DNA of 64,000 nt. It comes from Flavonifractor sp. An112 (GTDB lineage Bacteria; Bacillota; Clostridia; Oscillospirales; Oscillospiraceae). Within the stretch, counting starts at the first letter, position 1, and every line of letters starts with the position of its first letter. The position numbers and the translations under genes were made by a program. A model generated the notes under the pieces. The model made no database searches and had not been told where the DNA came from. It saw only the letters and a list, made by a program, of their open reading frames with translations. Of this stretch, positions 63,312 through 64,000 are shown piece by piece. The stretch is taken from assembly GCF_002161085.1 (NCBI RefSeq), contig NZ_NFLU01000011.1, forward strand, positions 62,001 through 126,000. Direction: 5' to 3'.

Positions 63312-64000
63312 ATGGACTGGACCAGGTTTTCCTATTCTTATGACGGCAGTTTTGCCGGGTTCCTTACCTGTGTGTTTATGGCCTACGCCAATAAGGAGGA
63401 GCCCGCCTGTTTCCTCACCTACGGGGACGGCCGGGTGACCTTGTGGCCCCAGCGGACGGTGGACACCGACGACCAGAAGGCCCGGCGGGTGTACCGCTCT
63501 CTGGACCGGAGCATGGGCCAGCAGGGCCGCCGCCTGGTGACTTACGGCTTTCTCACCTGCCTGGAGGAGCGGGAACTGGCTCTGTGGGATTTCCTCCGGC
63601 TGGGCTATGAGCGGGGGCCGTCGGTGGTGCGGGATCTCACCGACCCCCGGGTGGCTGTCCTGGGCAAGGCGGTCCAGCACCTGACCCACGAGGCCCACCT
63701 GCTCAAGGGCTTTACCCGCTTTTCCGACCAGGACGGGGCCCTGGTGGGAGAGATCGAGCCTAAAAACCGGGTGCTCCCCCTGCTGCGGCCCCACTTTGCC
63801 GCCCGCTACCCCGGGGAGACCCTGGTGCTCTACGACCGCACCCACCGGGAGGCCCTGTTCTGCCAGAAGGGGAAGTGGGCCATTGTGCCTCTGGACCGGT
63901 TTGATCTGGCCCCGCCCGGTACGGGTGAATTGGATTACCGGGCTCTGTGGCGGCGGTTTTACGACACCATCGCCATTGAGGGCCGCTATAACCCCCGCTG
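63312..64000 (+). CDS. TIGR03915-family DNA metabolism protein (DUF4130), partial
   Basis: The first 229 codons are visible; the gene runs off the right edge. It starts WTRFSYSYDGSFAGFLTCVF, the family signature, and carries LTHEAHLLKGFTRFSDQDGALVGEIEPKN and LPLLRPHFAARYPGETLVLYD. Such proteins are always seen beside the radical SAM protein above, and in other taxa the domain is fused to a uracil-DNA-glycosylase-like part. ATG 63312 follows AAAGGAGGTCC. Function unknown; probably DNA repair or base modification. Confidence 0.9.
   Translation, partial: MDWTRFSYSYDGSFAGFLTCVFMAYANKEEPACFLTYGDGRVTLWPQRTVDTDDQKARRVYRSLDRSMGQQGRRLVTYGFLTCLEERELALWDFLRLGYERGPSVVRDLTDPRVAVLGKAVQHLTHEAHLLKGFTRFSDQDGALVGEIEPKNRVLPLLRPHFAARYPGETLVLYDRTHREALFCQKGKWAIVPLDRFDLAPPGTGELDYRALWRRFYDTIAIEGRYNPR

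Overview
The window is a high-GC, gene-dense stretch of chromosome from an endospore-forming, anaerobic Firmicute, most like the gut Oscillospiraceae (Flavonifractor, Lawsonibacter or Intestinimonas type). This assignment is an inference. It rests on the Gram-positive origin gene order, the spore protease gpr, a T-box leader, RemB/DarA/RicT-type genes, an oxygen-sensitive tungsten- or molybdenum-type aldehyde oxidoreductase, and dispersed palindromic repeats of a kind I associate with that family. No tRNA, rRNA, CRISPR array or transposase was seen.

Left part (1-25.7 kb). A LysR regulator with two MoeA-type cofactor genes is divergent from a tight operon of a 4x[4Fe-4S] ferredoxin, an aldehyde:ferredoxin-oxidoreductase-type catalytic subunit, a MoaD-like protein and NuoE/F/G-like subunits. 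Together these look like an NAD-linked, possibly electron-bifurcating aldehyde oxidoreductase. Next come a LysM/G5/M23 cell-wall hydrolase, pta, a XRE regulator, lepA, gpr, rpsT and a YihY protein. A coenzyme A supply block (panT, coaX, coaBC) follows, then T-box-controlled glyQS. A tryptophan catabolism block holds tnaA under a consensus promoter, an NSS sodium symporter and a YheO-type regulator. Antisense to the tnaA-symporter gap lies a candidate small RNA with its own promoter and terminator.

Origin region (25.7-41 kb). gyrA, gyrB, remB, a small membrane protein, recF, an S4 protein, a thioesterase, dnaN and dnaA run on the minus strand. rpmH, rnpA, yidD, yidC and khpB run on the plus strand. 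DnaA boxes of the TTTTCCACA type cluster on both sides of dnaA, marking oriC. The dnaA promoter is followed by an unusual leader of about 380 nt holding at least seven near-perfect hairpins, three of them enclosed by a closing stem. rnhA lies in frame behind a DUF559 endonuclease gene that is bracketed by inverted copies of a dispersed palindrome.

Right part (41-64 kb). The Bacillus-like ricT-holB-darA-yaaO block lacks tmk. It is followed by mnmA, mnmG and a lipid kinase. Then come azlCD, an M16 protease preceded by an unlisted 27-residue membrane peptide, a nitroreductase, a PTS-IIC-like permease under a promoter with a 16-bp palindromic operator, and pepD. Next are rqcP-hup-mazG-spoVB-like flippase genes, a purine salvage pair (deaminase and PNP), and finally a radical-SAM/TIGR03915 pair cut by the window edge.
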